Source of the DNA: Thiobacillus sp. 63-78
GTDB taxonomy: Bacteria; Pseudomonadota; Gammaproteobacteria; Burkholderiales; Thiobacillaceae
NCBI GenBank assembly: GCA_001899765.1
Contig: MKWM01000014.1
Coordinates: 1-64,000 of the forward strand
Length of the DNA: 64,000 bases
Reading direction: 5' to 3'
Part shown: in pieces, positions 8,729 through 17,548 of the stretch
Position numbering within the stretch: the first letter of the stretch is position 1
Layout: each line of letters starts with the position of its first letter
The notes under the pieces: generated by a model
What the model was told of the DNA's origin: nothing
What the model saw: the letters and a program-made list of their open reading frames with translations, nothing else
Databases searched by the model: none
Translations under genes and position numbers: made by a program

Positions 8729-9725
8729 GCTGATCTCCTGTTTGCGGATCGCTCATGCTGGTCGACAGCAGCTTCTCGACCCGCAGGGTGTATTGGCCAT
8801 TGAATTTTCCGTAGGCACATTCCATGACCGGAACGCCGTCCACCTTGGCTTCGATCGTTTCAGGAATATGGAGCGGAATGATGTCGCCCACCTTCATGTC
8901 GACGATATCGCGCAGACTGATCGCCGCCGTACCCAGGTCTGCGATGATCTCGACTTCCGCCATCTGGATCTGCTGCCGCATGAGGCGGATCCAGCGTTTG
9001 TCGACTTCCAGATTCTCGGCCTGCAGACTGCTGGTGAGCAGATCCTTGATCGGTTCGATCATCGAATACGGCATGCAGATATGCATTTCACCGCTGATCT
9101 GGCCGAGTTCGATGGCAAAGGTGACCGCCACCACCACTTCGTTGGGCGTGGCGATATTGGCGAACTGGGTATTCATTTCCGAGCGGATGAACTCGAATTC
9201 GATCGGATAAACCGGTTCCCAGGATTTCGAGTAGGCTTCGAACACGATGTTCAGGATGCGCTGGATGATGCGGTGCTCGGTCTGGGTGAAATCGCGCCCC
9301 TCGACCCGGGTATGGAAACGCCCGTCGCCGCCGAACAGATTGTCGACCATGAGGAAGACCAGATCGGGGTTGAAGATCATCAACGCCGTGCCGCGCAACG
9401 GCTTGAACTGCACCAGGTTGAGATTGGTCGGCACCACCAGGTTGCGGATGAATTCGCTGTATTTGGATACCCGCACGGGGCCGACCGAGATTTCCACGCC
9501 GCGCCGCAGGAAATTGTAGAGACCGATCCGCAACAGGCGCGCAAAACGCTCGTTGATGATCTCGAGCGTCGGCATCCGGCCGCGGACGATGCGCTCCTGC
9601 GTGGCAAGATTGTATGGACGTACGCCCGAATGATCGTCCGTCTCGGCCGGTGCCTCGTCGACTTCTCCGGTCACGCCCTTCAGCAGCGCATCGACTTCAT
9701 CCTGCGAAAGAAAGTTGTCGGCCAT
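8721..9725 (-). CDS. fliM: FliM, flagellar motor switch protein, CheY-P target
   Basis: FliM is the C-ring subunit that binds CheY-P and sets rotation direction. The 334-residue protein begins MADNFLSQDEVDALLKGV, which contains the CheY-binding peptide (LSQDEVDALL). It continues with the middle CheC-like domain (GGDGR and similar motifs) and ends with a FliN-like SpoA domain (about residues 250-325). It overlaps fliN and follows fliL by 12 bp. Confidence 0.97.
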   Translation of the reverse strand: MADNFLSQDEVDALLKGVTGEVDEAPAETDDHSGVRPYNLATQERIVRGRMPTLEIINERFARLLRIGLYNFLRRGVEISVGPVRVSKYSEFIRNLVVPTNLNLVQFKPLRGTALMIFNPDLVFLMVDNLFGGDGRFHTRVEGRDFTQTEHRIIQRILNIVFEAYSKSWEPVYPIEFEFIRSEMNTQFANIATPNEVVVAVTFAIELGQISGEMHICMPYSMIEPIKDLLTSSLQAENLEVDKRWIRLMRQQIQMAEVEIIADLGTAAISLRDIVDMKVGDIIPLHIPETIEAKVDGVPVMECAYGKFNGQYTLRVEKLLSTSMSDPQTGDQHV

Positions 9726-9737
9726 GATCGGAGTCTT

Positions 9738-10232
9738 TTACTGGATCACGAAGGTGGTGAACAGGACATCGTCCACCTGTTGCGGTTTGCCGTTGGCATC
9801 GAATGGCAGCCGGACCTGCGCAAGGATTTCCTGCGCCAGCTTCTTCTTGTCTTCCGCCGTGATCAGCTCGTCGGCCTGCTTGCTGGAGAGCAGCGTCAAC
9901 AGGCGGCTGCGGACACGCGGCATGTGCATCTTGATGGCCTCGGCCTGGGACGGGTCGCTCAGCTGAAGGGTGATATCGGTCTGCAGGTATTGTTCGTCGC
10001 GCTGGAGATTGACGGTAAACGTCTCGAGCGCCAGGTACACCGGAACCCTGGAGGGTGCGGTGTCACTTTCCTTCGTGTCATGGCCGCTTTGCGTGAGAAA
10101 CCATGCACCCGCCCCGCCGCCCAGAAGCACCACGAACATGCCCACGATGATGAACAGTTTTTTCTTCGGCCTTCTGGCCGGAACGGCTTCTTCTGCTTCG
10201 GCGGATTCGACAGGGATGGCAGGTGCGGCCAT
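9738..10232 (-). CDS. fliL: FliL, flagellar basal body-associated protein
   Basis: FliL sits beside the stator around the basal body. The 164-residue protein has a short cytoplasmic N-terminus, the basic stretch RRPKKKL, one membrane helix (about residues 26-46, LFIIVGMFVVLLGGGAGAWFL) and a periplasmic domain ending DDVLFTTFVIQ, typical of the family. AGAGGAAAG precedes the ATG. A 126-bp gap with a hairpin separates it from fliK, so a promoter may lie there. Confidence 0.95.
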   Translation of the reverse strand: MAAPAIPVESAEAEEAVPARRPKKKLFIIVGMFVVLLGGGAGAWFLTQSGHDTKESDTAPSRVPVYLALETFTVNLQRDEQYLQTDITLQLSDPSQAEAIKMHMPRVRSRLLTLLSSKQADELITAEDKKKLAQEILAQVRLPFDANGKPQQVDDVLFTTFVIQ

Positions 10233-10263
10233 TGTTGCTTTCCTCTATGGATGCAATGGGGAG

Positions 10264-10295
10264 CGGATGTTTGTCATTATCGAAAGAAACATCCG
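10264..10295 (-). other. Inverted repeat in the fliL leader
   Basis: CGGATGTTT at 10264-10272 pairs perfectly with AAACATCCG at 10287-10295 across a 14-base loop, 32 bases before the fliL start. It could be a weak terminator after fliK, an operator, or a leader hairpin. I found no matching promoter boxes, so the role is open. Confidence 0.35.
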
Positions 10296-10358
10296 TTTCC
10301 GATTCCGTAAAAAGGGGGAGAAAAGGCACGCATATCGTTTGATGTCGCGGCGGCCCGT

Positions 10359-11606
10359 TCAGGCAAACGTGTCGATCAGGCCGCGTCCGGACGGGCGGCC
10401 CGGTGCCTGCATGGCCTGTAGCGCGGCCGGTGCGGCGTGGTCGGCGCCGGGCAACGGCAGCGCGATGCGTGATGCCTGACGGTCGGGCGTGCTGTGTTGC
10501 TGCGGGGTATCCGCGCTGACCGACGCCTGTCCCAGCTGAATGCCGGCATCGCTCATCATTTCGCGCAGCCGCGGGAAGGCGGCTTCCAGGGCGTGGCGAA
10601 CTTCGGGCTGGGCCGAGAAGAAGCTGGCCGTGGCCTGATCGTTGGTGACCTGCACCACGATCTGCAACGGGCCGAGATTGGGCGGATTGAGTGTGAGCGA
10701 GGCAGTCTGCTGGGCGCCCGTTGCCATCCACACCAGCTTCTCGCCCAGCGCCTGGGGCCAGGCGGCTGTTCCGACGGCGGGCGCCAGGCGGGAGGACGAC
10801 GCGTCGGCGGGGGCAAGTCGGGTGTCGAGCGATGGATGCGGGGTCGTCCGCAGTGCGGAATTGCCGAGGAGATCCGCCGGCATGTCGCCCGTCTTCACGG
10901 CGTCGGCGTGCCGGGCGGCTGCCAGCTGTCCCTGGAACGCGGCGGCGGCATCGGCCGGCGCGGCCGTCTGCGCGGCGCCGGCTGCCGTATGCATGGCTTC
11001 CTGGCCGGCAAGGCGCGGGTCGGGTTTTTGCGTGCCGTGTTCGTTGCCGATCTGGCGAGCGTCGTGTTGCGCGGCTTGCTGCACGGTCTGCGTGAGCGGA
11101 ATGGCGCGGCCCTTGCGGGCATCCTGAGCGGATACGCCCGGTGCGCCCAGGGCCGGGACGGCCGCCGCATCGCGGTCGGCTGCCGTTTCCGGAGCGGCGT
11201 CTTCTGCGCCGGCCGCTTTCGTCCCGGCGGGCACCACCGTCGGCTTGAATACGTCCGGACTGATCGGCAGACCGAGCAGGGTGTCCGGTGCGACCGTGGC
11301 GGCCTCTGCTGTCTCCGCCTCGCCTTTCTTGTCATGGTCACGCCCGGTTTTCTCGCCCGCCCTGGCCGCCTGCGCGGAATCGGTCTTGCCTTCGGCCGGC
11401 CCGCCAGGGCGTGCAGCGGCCGCGTCCGGTTTCGCGTCGGCATGGCCGCTGTCCTGGGGCGCGTCGCTTTTGCGGGTCTGGGCGATCTCGCTGGACAGTA
11501 GCTGGCTGAACGGAACGTCCGGCGTACCGGCGTCTGCCGATTTTCCGGCCTGCAGCGCGGGCTGGACGGCATTGCCGGAGGTGGGATTCATGGGGGTCGC
11601 ATTCAT
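10359..11606 (-). CDS. fliK: FliK, flagellar hook-length control protein
   Basis: FliK is the exported ruler that stops hook growth and switches export to filament substrates. The 415-residue protein has a long, low-complexity Ala/Asp/Pro-rich ruler region and a folded C-terminal Flg_hook domain (about residues 290-375). That domain carries ALGEKLVWMATGAQQTASLTLNPPNLGPLQI and the later LREMMSDAGIQLG. It lies between fliJ and fliL, its usual place. A second fliK-like gene lies at 19608-20684. Confidence 0.93.
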   Translation of the reverse strand: MNATPMNPTSGNAVQPALQAGKSADAGTPDVPFSQLLSSEIAQTRKSDAPQDSGHADAKPDAAAARPGGPAEGKTDSAQAARAGEKTGRDHDKKGEAETAEAATVAPDTLLGLPISPDVFKPTVVPAGTKAAGAEDAAPETAADRDAAAVPALGAPGVSAQDARKGRAIPLTQTVQQAAQHDARQIGNEHGTQKPDPRLAGQEAMHTAAGAAQTAAPADAAAAFQGQLAAARHADAVKTGDMPADLLGNSALRTTPHPSLDTRLAPADASSSRLAPAVGTAAWPQALGEKLVWMATGAQQTASLTLNPPNLGPLQIVVQVTNDQATASFFSAQPEVRHALEAAFPRLREMMSDAGIQLGQASVSADTPQQHSTPDRQASRIALPLPGADHAAPAALQAMQAPGRPSGRGLIDTFA

Positions 11607-11621
11607 GACGTCGGTCCTGTC

Positions 11622-12083
11622 TCAGGAAGGGGTTCTTTTGTGTTGCGGGTTGTGTGGCGAGCGCCGGGCGGCATGCTCGTCGTTCTGCTTCTGGTCGCGC
11701 CACAGTTCGCGGCGGGACTGCTCCTTGTTCGCGCGTTCGGCCAGCGTGACGAAGGACATTTTCTTCTGCTCGCAGGTCTGCCAGGCGGCGCGTGCCTGGG
11801 CGATCCGCAACTGGGTGTCGTCGGCAATTTTCTGCTGGCCCGAGATGGCGTGGTCGAGCTTCTGCATGAACACCTGGAAGTTGTTGAGATGCGTCGTGCT
11901 GATCCCGCTGGCCAGATTGCTCTGGCAGCGTTCCGCGTAATCGTTGCGGTACTGCAGCAAAAGATCGAGTTTCTGCACGGCTTCATCGCCGGCACGCAAC
12001 GCCAGGCCCAGCTGTTTGGCGGCCTCGTCGGTTTCCTTGTGCGCCAGGTCGATCAGGGTGTCGAGAGCGGAGGGAGAAGCCAT
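11622..12083 (-). CDS. fliJ: FliJ, flagellar export chaperone/ATPase stalk
   Basis: FliJ is a coiled-coil protein that inserts into the FliI ATPase ring like the gamma subunit of F1. The 153-residue product is strongly charged and helical throughout (for example LGLALRAGDEAVQKLDLLLQYRNDY) and ends in a basic, disordered tail. It directly follows fliI (26-bp gap), and length and position match the family. Sequence motifs are few, so gene order is the main support. Confidence 0.9.
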   Translation of the reverse strand: MASPSALDTLIDLAHKETDEAAKQLGLALRAGDEAVQKLDLLLQYRNDYAERCQSNLASGISTTHLNNFQVFMQKLDHAISGQQKIADDTQLRIAQARAAWQTCEQKKMSFVTLAERANKEQSRRELWRDQKQNDEHAARRSPHNPQHKRTPS

Positions 12084-12109
12084 TCGATGTGCTCGATTCG
12101 TCGGGAGGA

Positions 12110-13516
12110 TTATTGGAACAGGGCTGCGAGATCGGCCAGGCTTTCCTGTACGTCGGCGCGTTCGTGGATGGCCTGCTGCAGAAAGTTTTCCATGCCGGAT
12201 TGCAGCCGGATGGCCTCGTCCAGCAACGGGTCGGACCCGGCGGCGTAGGCGCCGACGTTGATCAGGTCGCGGCTGCGCTCGTAGCGTGAATAGAGCTTTT
12301 TCAGGCGGCGCGCGAGCTGTTGCTGTTCCAGCGTCGTGATGCTGTGCATGGCACGGCTGATCGACTGCTCGATGTTGATCGCCGGGTAGTGTCCGCTCTC
12401 GGCCAGCGATCGATCCAGCACGATATGGCCGTCGAGAATGGCGCGTGCGGCATCGGCGATCGGGTCCTGCTGATCGTCGCCCTCGGTGAGTACGGTATAG
12501 AAGGCGGTGATCGAACCGCCGCCCGGCTTGCCGTTGCCGGCGCGCTCGACCAGCGCCGGCAGTTTGGCGAACACCGAAGGCGGATAGCCCTTGGTGGCGG
12601 GCGGCTCGCCGATCGCCAGCGCGATTTCGCGCTGCGCCATGGCGTAGCGGGTGAGCGAATCCATGATCAGCAGCACGTTCTTGCCCTGGTCGCGGAAATA
12701 TTCGGCGATCGAGGTGGCATAGGCCGCGCCCTGCAGTCTCATGAGCGGCGGGGTGTCGGCCGGCGCGGCCACCACCACGGCGCGCGCCAGGCCTTCCTCG
12801 CCGAGAATCTGCTCGATGAATTCCTTGACCTCGCGGCCGCGTTCGCCGATCAGGCCGACCACGATCACGTCGGCGCTGGTGTAGCGCGCCATCATGCCGA
12901 GCAGCACGCTCTTGCCGACGCCGGAGCCGGCGAACAGGCCCATGCGCTGGCCGCGGCCGACGGTCAGCATGCTGTTGATGGCGCGCACACCGACGTCGAG
13001 GATGTCGGTGATCGGCGCGCGCGCGAGCGGGTTGGCGGCGCGGTTGTTGAGCGGCGCGGTGGCCGAGGCGTGAACCGGGCCGAGGCTGTCGAGCGGACGG
13101 CCGCCGCTGTCGAGCACGCGCCCCAGCAAACCTTCGCCGACCGGCAGGTGGCGGGTGCGGTCGCTGGGCCGCCGGCGCGGATGATTGACCTGGCCGGCGC
13201 GGGGCAGGGTAGGGATGACTTCCACCGGAAACACGCGCGCGCCGGGGACGATGCCCTCGACGTCGCTTTGCGGCATGAGGAATACGTGATCTCCCGCGAA
13301 CCCCACCACCTCGGCTTCGAGCTGCGAGCCATTGGGCAGCGGCACGGTGCAGGCGCTGCCGACCGGCAGTTTCAGCCCGACAGCCTCCATCACCAGCCCG
13401 GCCACCCGGGTGACGCGGCCGGAGATCTGCATCGGTTCGGCGATCGTCAGCAATTCCCCGCAGTCCTGCAGGTAGGCTTTCCAGCGGGCAGCGTGGGCGT
13501 GCGTCTCTCTGTCCAT
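12110..13516 (-). CDS. fliI: FliI, flagellar type III export ATPase
   Basis: FliI powers unfolding and delivery of export substrates. The 468-residue protein has the F1-like beta-barrel, the Walker A loop [15 protein letters not shown] (about residues 175-190), the Walker B strand [18 protein letters not shown] and the C-terminal helical domain. It shares one base with fliH upstream, as expected for partners that form the FliH2-FliI complex. Confidence 0.97.
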   Translation of the reverse strand: MDRETHAHAARWKAYLQDCGELLTIAEPMQISGRVTRVAGLVMEAVGLKLPVGSACTVPLPNGSQLEAEVVGFAGDHVFLMPQSDVEGIVPGARVFPVEVIPTLPRAGQVNHPRRRPSDRTRHLPVGEGLLGRVLDSGGRPLDSLGPVHASATAPLNNRAANPLARAPITDILDVGVRAINSMLTVGRGQRMGLFAGSGVGKSVLLGMMARYTSADVIVVGLIGERGREVKEFIEQILGEEGLARAVVVAAPADTPPLMRLQGAAYATSIAEYFRDQGKNVLLIMDSLTRYAMAQREIALAIGEPPATKGYPPSVFAKLPALVERAGNGKPGGGSITAFYTVLTEGDDQQDPIADAARAILDGHIVLDRSLAESGHYPAINIEQSISRAMHSITTLEQQQLARRLKKLYSRYERSRDLINVGAYAAGSDPLLDEAIRLQSGMENFLQQAIHERADVQESLADLAALFQ

Positions 13517-14154
13517 CAGGCGGCCAGCCAGTCCGAATGCTTGCCCAGCGCCGCGGTCAGACGCTGCCAGCGGGTGGGCAGCGAGGCGTCGATCTGGTTG
13601 CTGGCCGTTTCCACGCGGCAGCCGCCGGGTTCGAGCTGCGCGTCGTCGGCAAGCTGCCAGCCGGTTTTTTCGAGCTCGTCGCCGATCCTCTCCCTGACCA
13701 GCAGGGTATCGGCCGGATTCAGGAACAGAAGGGCCGGCTGGTGCAGAACCGGCAGATAGCGCACCGCCTCCTTGACGATGGGAAGCACCAGTTCGGGGCG
13801 GATCGCCAGCGCCGATTTCAGTAGCGCCTGAGCCAGATCGACCGATAAATCGAGAATTTGCCGGGAGATGATTTCATCGGCCTGGGCGGCTTCGGCCGAA
13901 AATGCCCCGGCCAGATCGTGCAGCCGGGCCGCTTCGCGGGCAGCCTCCTCGCGTCCGGCGGCGAGCCCTTCGGCATGGCCGGCCTGATAGCCTTCCTGCC
14001 GCGCCTGTTCCTGGATGGCGGTGACCTGCTCGATCGTCGGCAGCACGACCGCGGCCTGACCGGCGTTCCTTGCCGGATGCAGGTGGGCATCGAAGCTGGT
14101 CATCTCCCATGTCTTGACGGCCGGCTGGTCCACGCTGGACATGACACTAGACAT
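13516..14154 (-). CDS. fliH: FliH, export ATPase regulator
   Basis: FliH is a homodimer that holds FliI and links it to the C-ring. The 212-residue protein shows the glycine-repeat-like charged helix ([25 protein letters not shown] cut across about residues 54-78) and a C-terminal globular domain related to the F-ATPase b/delta subunits. It overlaps fliG by 8 bp and fliI by 1 bp. The MSSVMSSVD start offers two near-identical ATG choices 12 bases apart. Confidence 0.93.
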   Translation of the reverse strand: MSSVMSSVDQPAVKTWEMTSFDAHLHPARNAGQAAVVLPTIEQVTAIQEQARQEGYQAGHAEGLAAGREEAAREAARLHDLAGAFSAEAAQADEIISRQILDLSVDLAQALLKSALAIRPELVLPIVKEAVRYLPVLHQPALLFLNPADTLLVRERIGDELEKTGWQLADDAQLEPGGCRVETASNQIDASLPTRWQRLTAALGKHSDWLAA

Positions 14155-15145
14155 ACTGCTCTTCCCCTTTTGCCCCCAGCGAAATCTGGCCTTCGTCGGC
14201 GAGGCGGCGGACGATCATGAGGATTTCCTTCTGCTGCGCCTCGACCTCGGACAGGCGCACCGGGCCCTTGGATTCGAGGTCTTCACGCATCATTTCAGCG
14301 GCACGCTGCGACATGTTCTTGAAGATCTTCTCGCGCATGTCTTCCGACGCGCCCTTGAGCGCGATGATGAGCGAGTCGGACTGCACTTCGCGCAACAGCA
14401 GCTGGACGCCGCGGTCCTCGATATCCATGATGTTTTCGAACACGAACATCTCATCCATGATCTTCTGCGCCATGTCGGGGTCGTAGCTTTTCAGGTACTC
14501 CATGGCGGACTGTTCGTTGTCGCCGCTCATGAAGTTGAGGATGTCGGCGGCCGCGCGCGTGCCGCCCATCGGCTGTTTCTTCAGGACGTCGCTGCCGGTC
14601 AGCAGCTTGGACAGCACATCGTTCAGTTCACGCAGGGCGGTGGGTTGCACGCCGGACAGCGTGGCAATGCGCAGCAGGACGTCGTTGCGCAGGCGTTCGG
14701 TGAAGCAGCTCAGCACTTCGCACGCCTGGTCGCGCTCCAGATGCACGAGGATGGTCGCGATGGTTTGCGGATGTTCGCCGTGGATGAGATCGGCCACCGA
14801 CTCGGCGTCCATCCACTTCAGGCTTTCGATGCCGCTGGCATCGCCGCCGCCGCCGAGGATGCGGTTGAGCAGCGAATTCGCCTTGTCGTCGCCCAGCGCC
14901 TTCTTCAGCACGCTGCGGATATAGTCGTCCGAATCGACACCGAGCGAGGAATTCTGGTCGGCTACCGTATTGAAATCATGCAGCACGGTCTCGACCTCTT
15001 CCTGCGGGATGGATTTCATGCTGGTCATCGCCTCGCCCAGCTTCTGCACTTCGCGCGGGCCCAGATATTTCATGACTTCCGACGCCCCTTCCTCGCCCAG
15101 CGCGAGCATCAGGATGGCGCCTTTGGTAATGCCGCTCTCACTCAT
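14147..15145 (-). CDS. fliG: FliG, flagellar motor switch protein
   Basis: FliG joins the MS-ring to the C-ring and meets the stator through its charged C-terminal helix. The 332-residue protein shows three helical domains: the N-terminal part ILMLALGEEGASEVMKYLGPREVQKLGE, the middle EHPQTIATILVHL with the EHPQ motif, and the C-terminal torque domain with charged residues in LREVQSDSLIIALKGASEDMREKIF. It overlaps both fliF and fliH by 8 bp. Confidence 0.97.
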   Translation of the reverse strand: MSESGITKGAILMLALGEEGASEVMKYLGPREVQKLGEAMTSMKSIPQEEVETVLHDFNTVADQNSSLGVDSDDYIRSVLKKALGDDKANSLLNRILGGGGDASGIESLKWMDAESVADLIHGEHPQTIATILVHLERDQACEVLSCFTERLRNDVLLRIATLSGVQPTALRELNDVLSKLLTGSDVLKKQPMGGTRAAADILNFMSGDNEQSAMEYLKSYDPDMAQKIMDEMFVFENIMDIEDRGVQLLLREVQSDSLIIALKGASEDMREKIFKNMSQRAAEMMREDLESKGPVRLSEVEAQQKEILMIVRRLADEGQISLGAKGEEQYV

Positions 15146-16766
15146 GGCTGCCTACCCAGGTTTTGACGATGTTGGCGACGACACGCGGGTCTTCATTGGC
15201 CAGTTTCTGCGCCCGCGCGAGATTCTCCTGATAATTGCGCTGGCCGGGCAGGGCCAGCATGTCGCCGCCTGGATGCAGGTTGGTATCGTGACCGGGCGCA
15301 GGCAGGGCGGGAGCCTCGGCGATCTTCTTCAGCATCGGCTTGAGCATGCGCAGATACAACAGCAGCAGCGCCACGGCCATCAGCAGGTATTTGCCCGTCT
15401 GCATGGTCAGATCGATGGTCTGGGGCTGCTTCCACAGCGGTACATCCGGAATGGTTTCCGGCGGCGGACTCGCGAAAGAGCTGTTCACCACGTTGAGAGT
15501 GTCGCCGCGTGCCTGGTTGTAGCCCATGGCTTCCTTGACCAGGTTGGTGATCTGGGTGATTTCGGCCGGGCTCAGCGGCTTCATGGCGACCTTGCCGGTC
15601 TTGTCGACGGTTTTGCGGTAGTTGACGACCACGGCCACCGACAAACGCTTCAGACCGCCGCCCGCCTTCTGCACATATTGAATGGTCTTGTCGACTTCAT
15701 AATTGACGGTTGAGTCCTTGTGCGTGTTGATCGTCGGCGCGGCTGGTGCGGCCACGACGGCGGGCTTCTGCCCGGGCACCGTGATCGGGGCGGTGGCCGG
15801 CGCCGGCGGCTGGTTGGTGAGGGCGCCCGGCACGCCGGCCGGACTGGCGCTGCCATTCTGCGATTCGCTGGTCTGCTGGCTGCGGATGGCCATGACGTCG
15901 GGAGTTTGATTCGGCTTGTAGGATTCGACGGCCTGTTCGCTGCGCGAGAAATCCATGTCGGCGGTCGCCTCGGCCCGCACGTTTTCCGCGCCGACGATGG
16001 GGGAGATGATGGATTCGATCCGCTTGGCGACGCTCTGCTGGTAGTCCTGCACGTACTTGATCTGGCTCGGGTCCATCCCGTTGGCATTGGCCGTGCGGGT
16101 CGTGTCGGACAGCAGGTTGCCGTTCTGATCGACGATGGTCACGTTCTTGGGCGACAGTTCGGGAACACTGCTGGCGACCAGATGCACAATGGCGCTGACC
16201 TGCTGCGCATCCAGCACGCGGCCGGCATGCAGATTGAGCAGGACCGAGGCGGTCGGCTGTTTCTGTTCGGAGACGAAAATCGAATCCTTGGGCATGGCCA
16301 GGTGGACGCGCGCGGCCTGCACCGCCGAGAGGGATTCGATCGAACGGGCCAGTTCACCCTCCATGGCACGCTGGAAATTGACCTGCTCGAGGAACTGGGA
16401 GGAACCCAGCTTCTGGTTTTCCATCAGTTCGAAGCCGACATTGCCGCCCTTCGGCAGACCCTGCGCGGCCAGTTTCAGGCGTGCGTCGTGGACGCGGTTG
16501 GCGGGCACCAGCAGCGCGCCGCCGCCTTCGGCGTATTTGTAGGGGATGTTCATTTTCTCGAGCTCGGCGACGATCGCCCCGCCGTCACGGTCGCTGAAAT
16601 TCGCGAACAGCACGCGATAAGTGGGCTGCTGGCCCCATAGCCAGACGGCCGCCATGACCGCGATGATCGCGGCCGCGCCCAGCATCAGCATGATTTTCCG
16701 TCCGCCGGCCGTCCGCGTGAAATCCATGACGTTGGCCGGAACCATCATTTCGCCTGCGCCCGCCAT
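15138..16766 (-). CDS. fliF: FliF, flagellar MS-ring protein
   Basis: FliF forms the membrane MS-ring on which the flagellum is built. The 542-residue protein has two membrane helices (about residues 24-44 and 455-475) around a large periplasmic region. That region has ring-building motifs such as YRVLFANFSDRDGGAIVAEL and the YscJ/FliF domain SVQAARVHLAMPKDSIFV. The C-terminal cytoplasmic tail (DPRVVANIVKTWVG) binds FliG. It heads the fliF-to-fliJ run, divergent from fliE across 228 bp. Confidence 0.97.
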   Translation of the reverse strand: MAGAGEMMVPANVMDFTRTAGGRKIMLMLGAAAIIAVMAAVWLWGQQPTYRVLFANFSDRDGGAIVAELEKMNIPYKYAEGGGALLVPANRVHDARLKLAAQGLPKGGNVGFELMENQKLGSSQFLEQVNFQRAMEGELARSIESLSAVQAARVHLAMPKDSIFVSEQKQPTASVLLNLHAGRVLDAQQVSAIVHLVASSVPELSPKNVTIVDQNGNLLSDTTRTANANGMDPSQIKYVQDYQQSVAKRIESIISPIVGAENVRAEATADMDFSRSEQAVESYKPNQTPDVMAIRSQQTSESQNGSASPAGVPGALTNQPPAPATAPITVPGQKPAVVAAPAAPTINTHKDSTVNYEVDKTIQYVQKAGGGLKRLSVAVVVNYRKTVDKTGKVAMKPLSPAEITQITNLVKEAMGYNQARGDTLNVVNSSFASPPPETIPDVPLWKQPQTIDLTMQTGKYLLMAVALLLLYLRMLKPMLKKIAEAPALPAPGHDTNLHPGGDMLALPGQRNYQENLARAQKLANEDPRVVANIVKTWVGSHE

Positions 16767-16994
16767 TATTCTGCCCCTGCCGTTCCGGCGTCAGGGTGCG
16801 CCCGGTTTTCGATTGCCGTATGCATGCCGTGTGATCCCATGAGGATGTCGCTCTGTGAAGGGATTATCGGCAGTGCAACCGTTTTCAATCGGGGGAATAG
16901 AAGCCGGTTTCAGGCGTTTATCGCACTTATGGCTTGCCGCCGCGCTGGTAAGGTGAGCACGTGGAAATCCGCCTGAGCAGACAAGGAGGGCACG

Positions 16995-17354
16995 ATGAGC
17001 GTAGGCATGATCGATACCAGCAGAATCGAGGCGATGGTGGCGCAGCTGAAAGCTGCCGCGGCCCGCGCCACGCCTGCGGGCGCGAGTCCGACAGGCGAGG
17101 GCGCCCTTCAGGTCAAGTCGGCCACCGGCGCGGTCGATTTTCAGTCGGCGCTGAAATCCTCGCTCGACCAGGTCAACCAGACCCAGCTCCAGTCACAGAA
17201 GCTGGCCGAGCGCTACGAGATGGGCGACAGTAGCGTCAGCCTCTCGGATGCGATGATTTCGCTGCAGAAATCCAGCATTGCCTTCCAGCAGACCGTGCAG
17301 GTGCGCAACAAGCTGGTGTCCGCCTACCAGGAAATCATGAACATGGGCATCTAA
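16995..17354 (+). CDS. fliE: FliE, MS-ring/rod adaptor
   Basis: FliE links the MS-ring to the proximal rod and is the first protein exported. The 119-residue protein ends with the conserved block SDAMISLQKSSIAFQQTVQVRNKLVSAYQEIMNM (in part), which defines the family; the N-terminal half is variable and Ala-rich. AAGGAGGG just upstream supports the ATG at 16995. It is divergent from fliF and closed by a compact hairpin at 17363-17381. Confidence 0.96.
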   Translation: MSVGMIDTSRIEAMVAQLKAAAARATPAGASPTGEGALQVKSATGAVDFQSALKSSLDQVNQTQLQSQKLAERYEMGDSSVSLSDAMISLQKSSIAFQQTVQVRNKLVSAYQEIMNMGI

Positions 17355-17362
17355 AACAGAGC

Positions 17363-17381
17363 GCTCCCGCGATGCGGGAGC
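17363..17381 (+). terminator. Terminator hairpin after fliE
   Basis: GCTCCCGC-GAT-GCGGGAGC is a perfect 8-bp GC-rich stem, 8 bases after the fliE stop. It lacks a clear T-tract because the heptad repeat array begins at once (TTCAAGTT), so termination efficiency is uncertain. Confidence 0.6.
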
Positions 17382-17383
17382 TT

Positions 17384-17547
17384 CAAGTTACAAGGTTCAA
17401 GTTACAAGTTGTTCGTCGCCATGCAAGCAGCGGTGCGCTTTGCTTGAACCTTGCATCTTGTAACTTGCATCTTGCATCTTGTAACTTGAACCTTGCATCT
17501 TGTAACTTGCATCTTGTAACTTGTAACTTGCATCTTGTCACTTGCAC
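17384..17547. repeat. Array of 7-bp repeats (CTTGNAN) with an inverted arm
   Basis: From 17443 to 17547 the + strand is fifteen uninterrupted heptads, mostly CTTGCAT, CTTGTAA or CTTGAAC. At 17384-17411 four heptads run in the opposite sense (CAAGTTA, CAAGGTT and similar), separated by 31 bases of unrelated sequence. The arms could fold into a large, register-shifting hairpin. The array lies between the 3' ends of fliE and cheV, and ends one base before the cheV stop codon. A second array of the same unit is at 25992-26071, also at a 3' end. Confidence 0.9.
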
Positions 17548-17548
17548 C

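Noticed and set aside
7791-10310. Long + strand open frame (839 codons) opposite fliP to fliL
   Set aside because: It lies antisense to five clear flagellar genes, has His/Arg/Gly-rich shadow composition, no domain and no ribosome site. High-GC antisense frames of this kind recur through the window.
16863-16871. GCCGATAAT on the - strand upstream of fliF, a perfect sigma-28 -10 box
   Set aside because: No -35 box at N11/N15 (GATTGAAA instead of TAAAGTTT), so a single box is not enough to call a promoter.
17384-17547. CRISPR array
   Set aside because: Units are 7 bp, directly abutting, with no spacers, and no cas genes are nearby.
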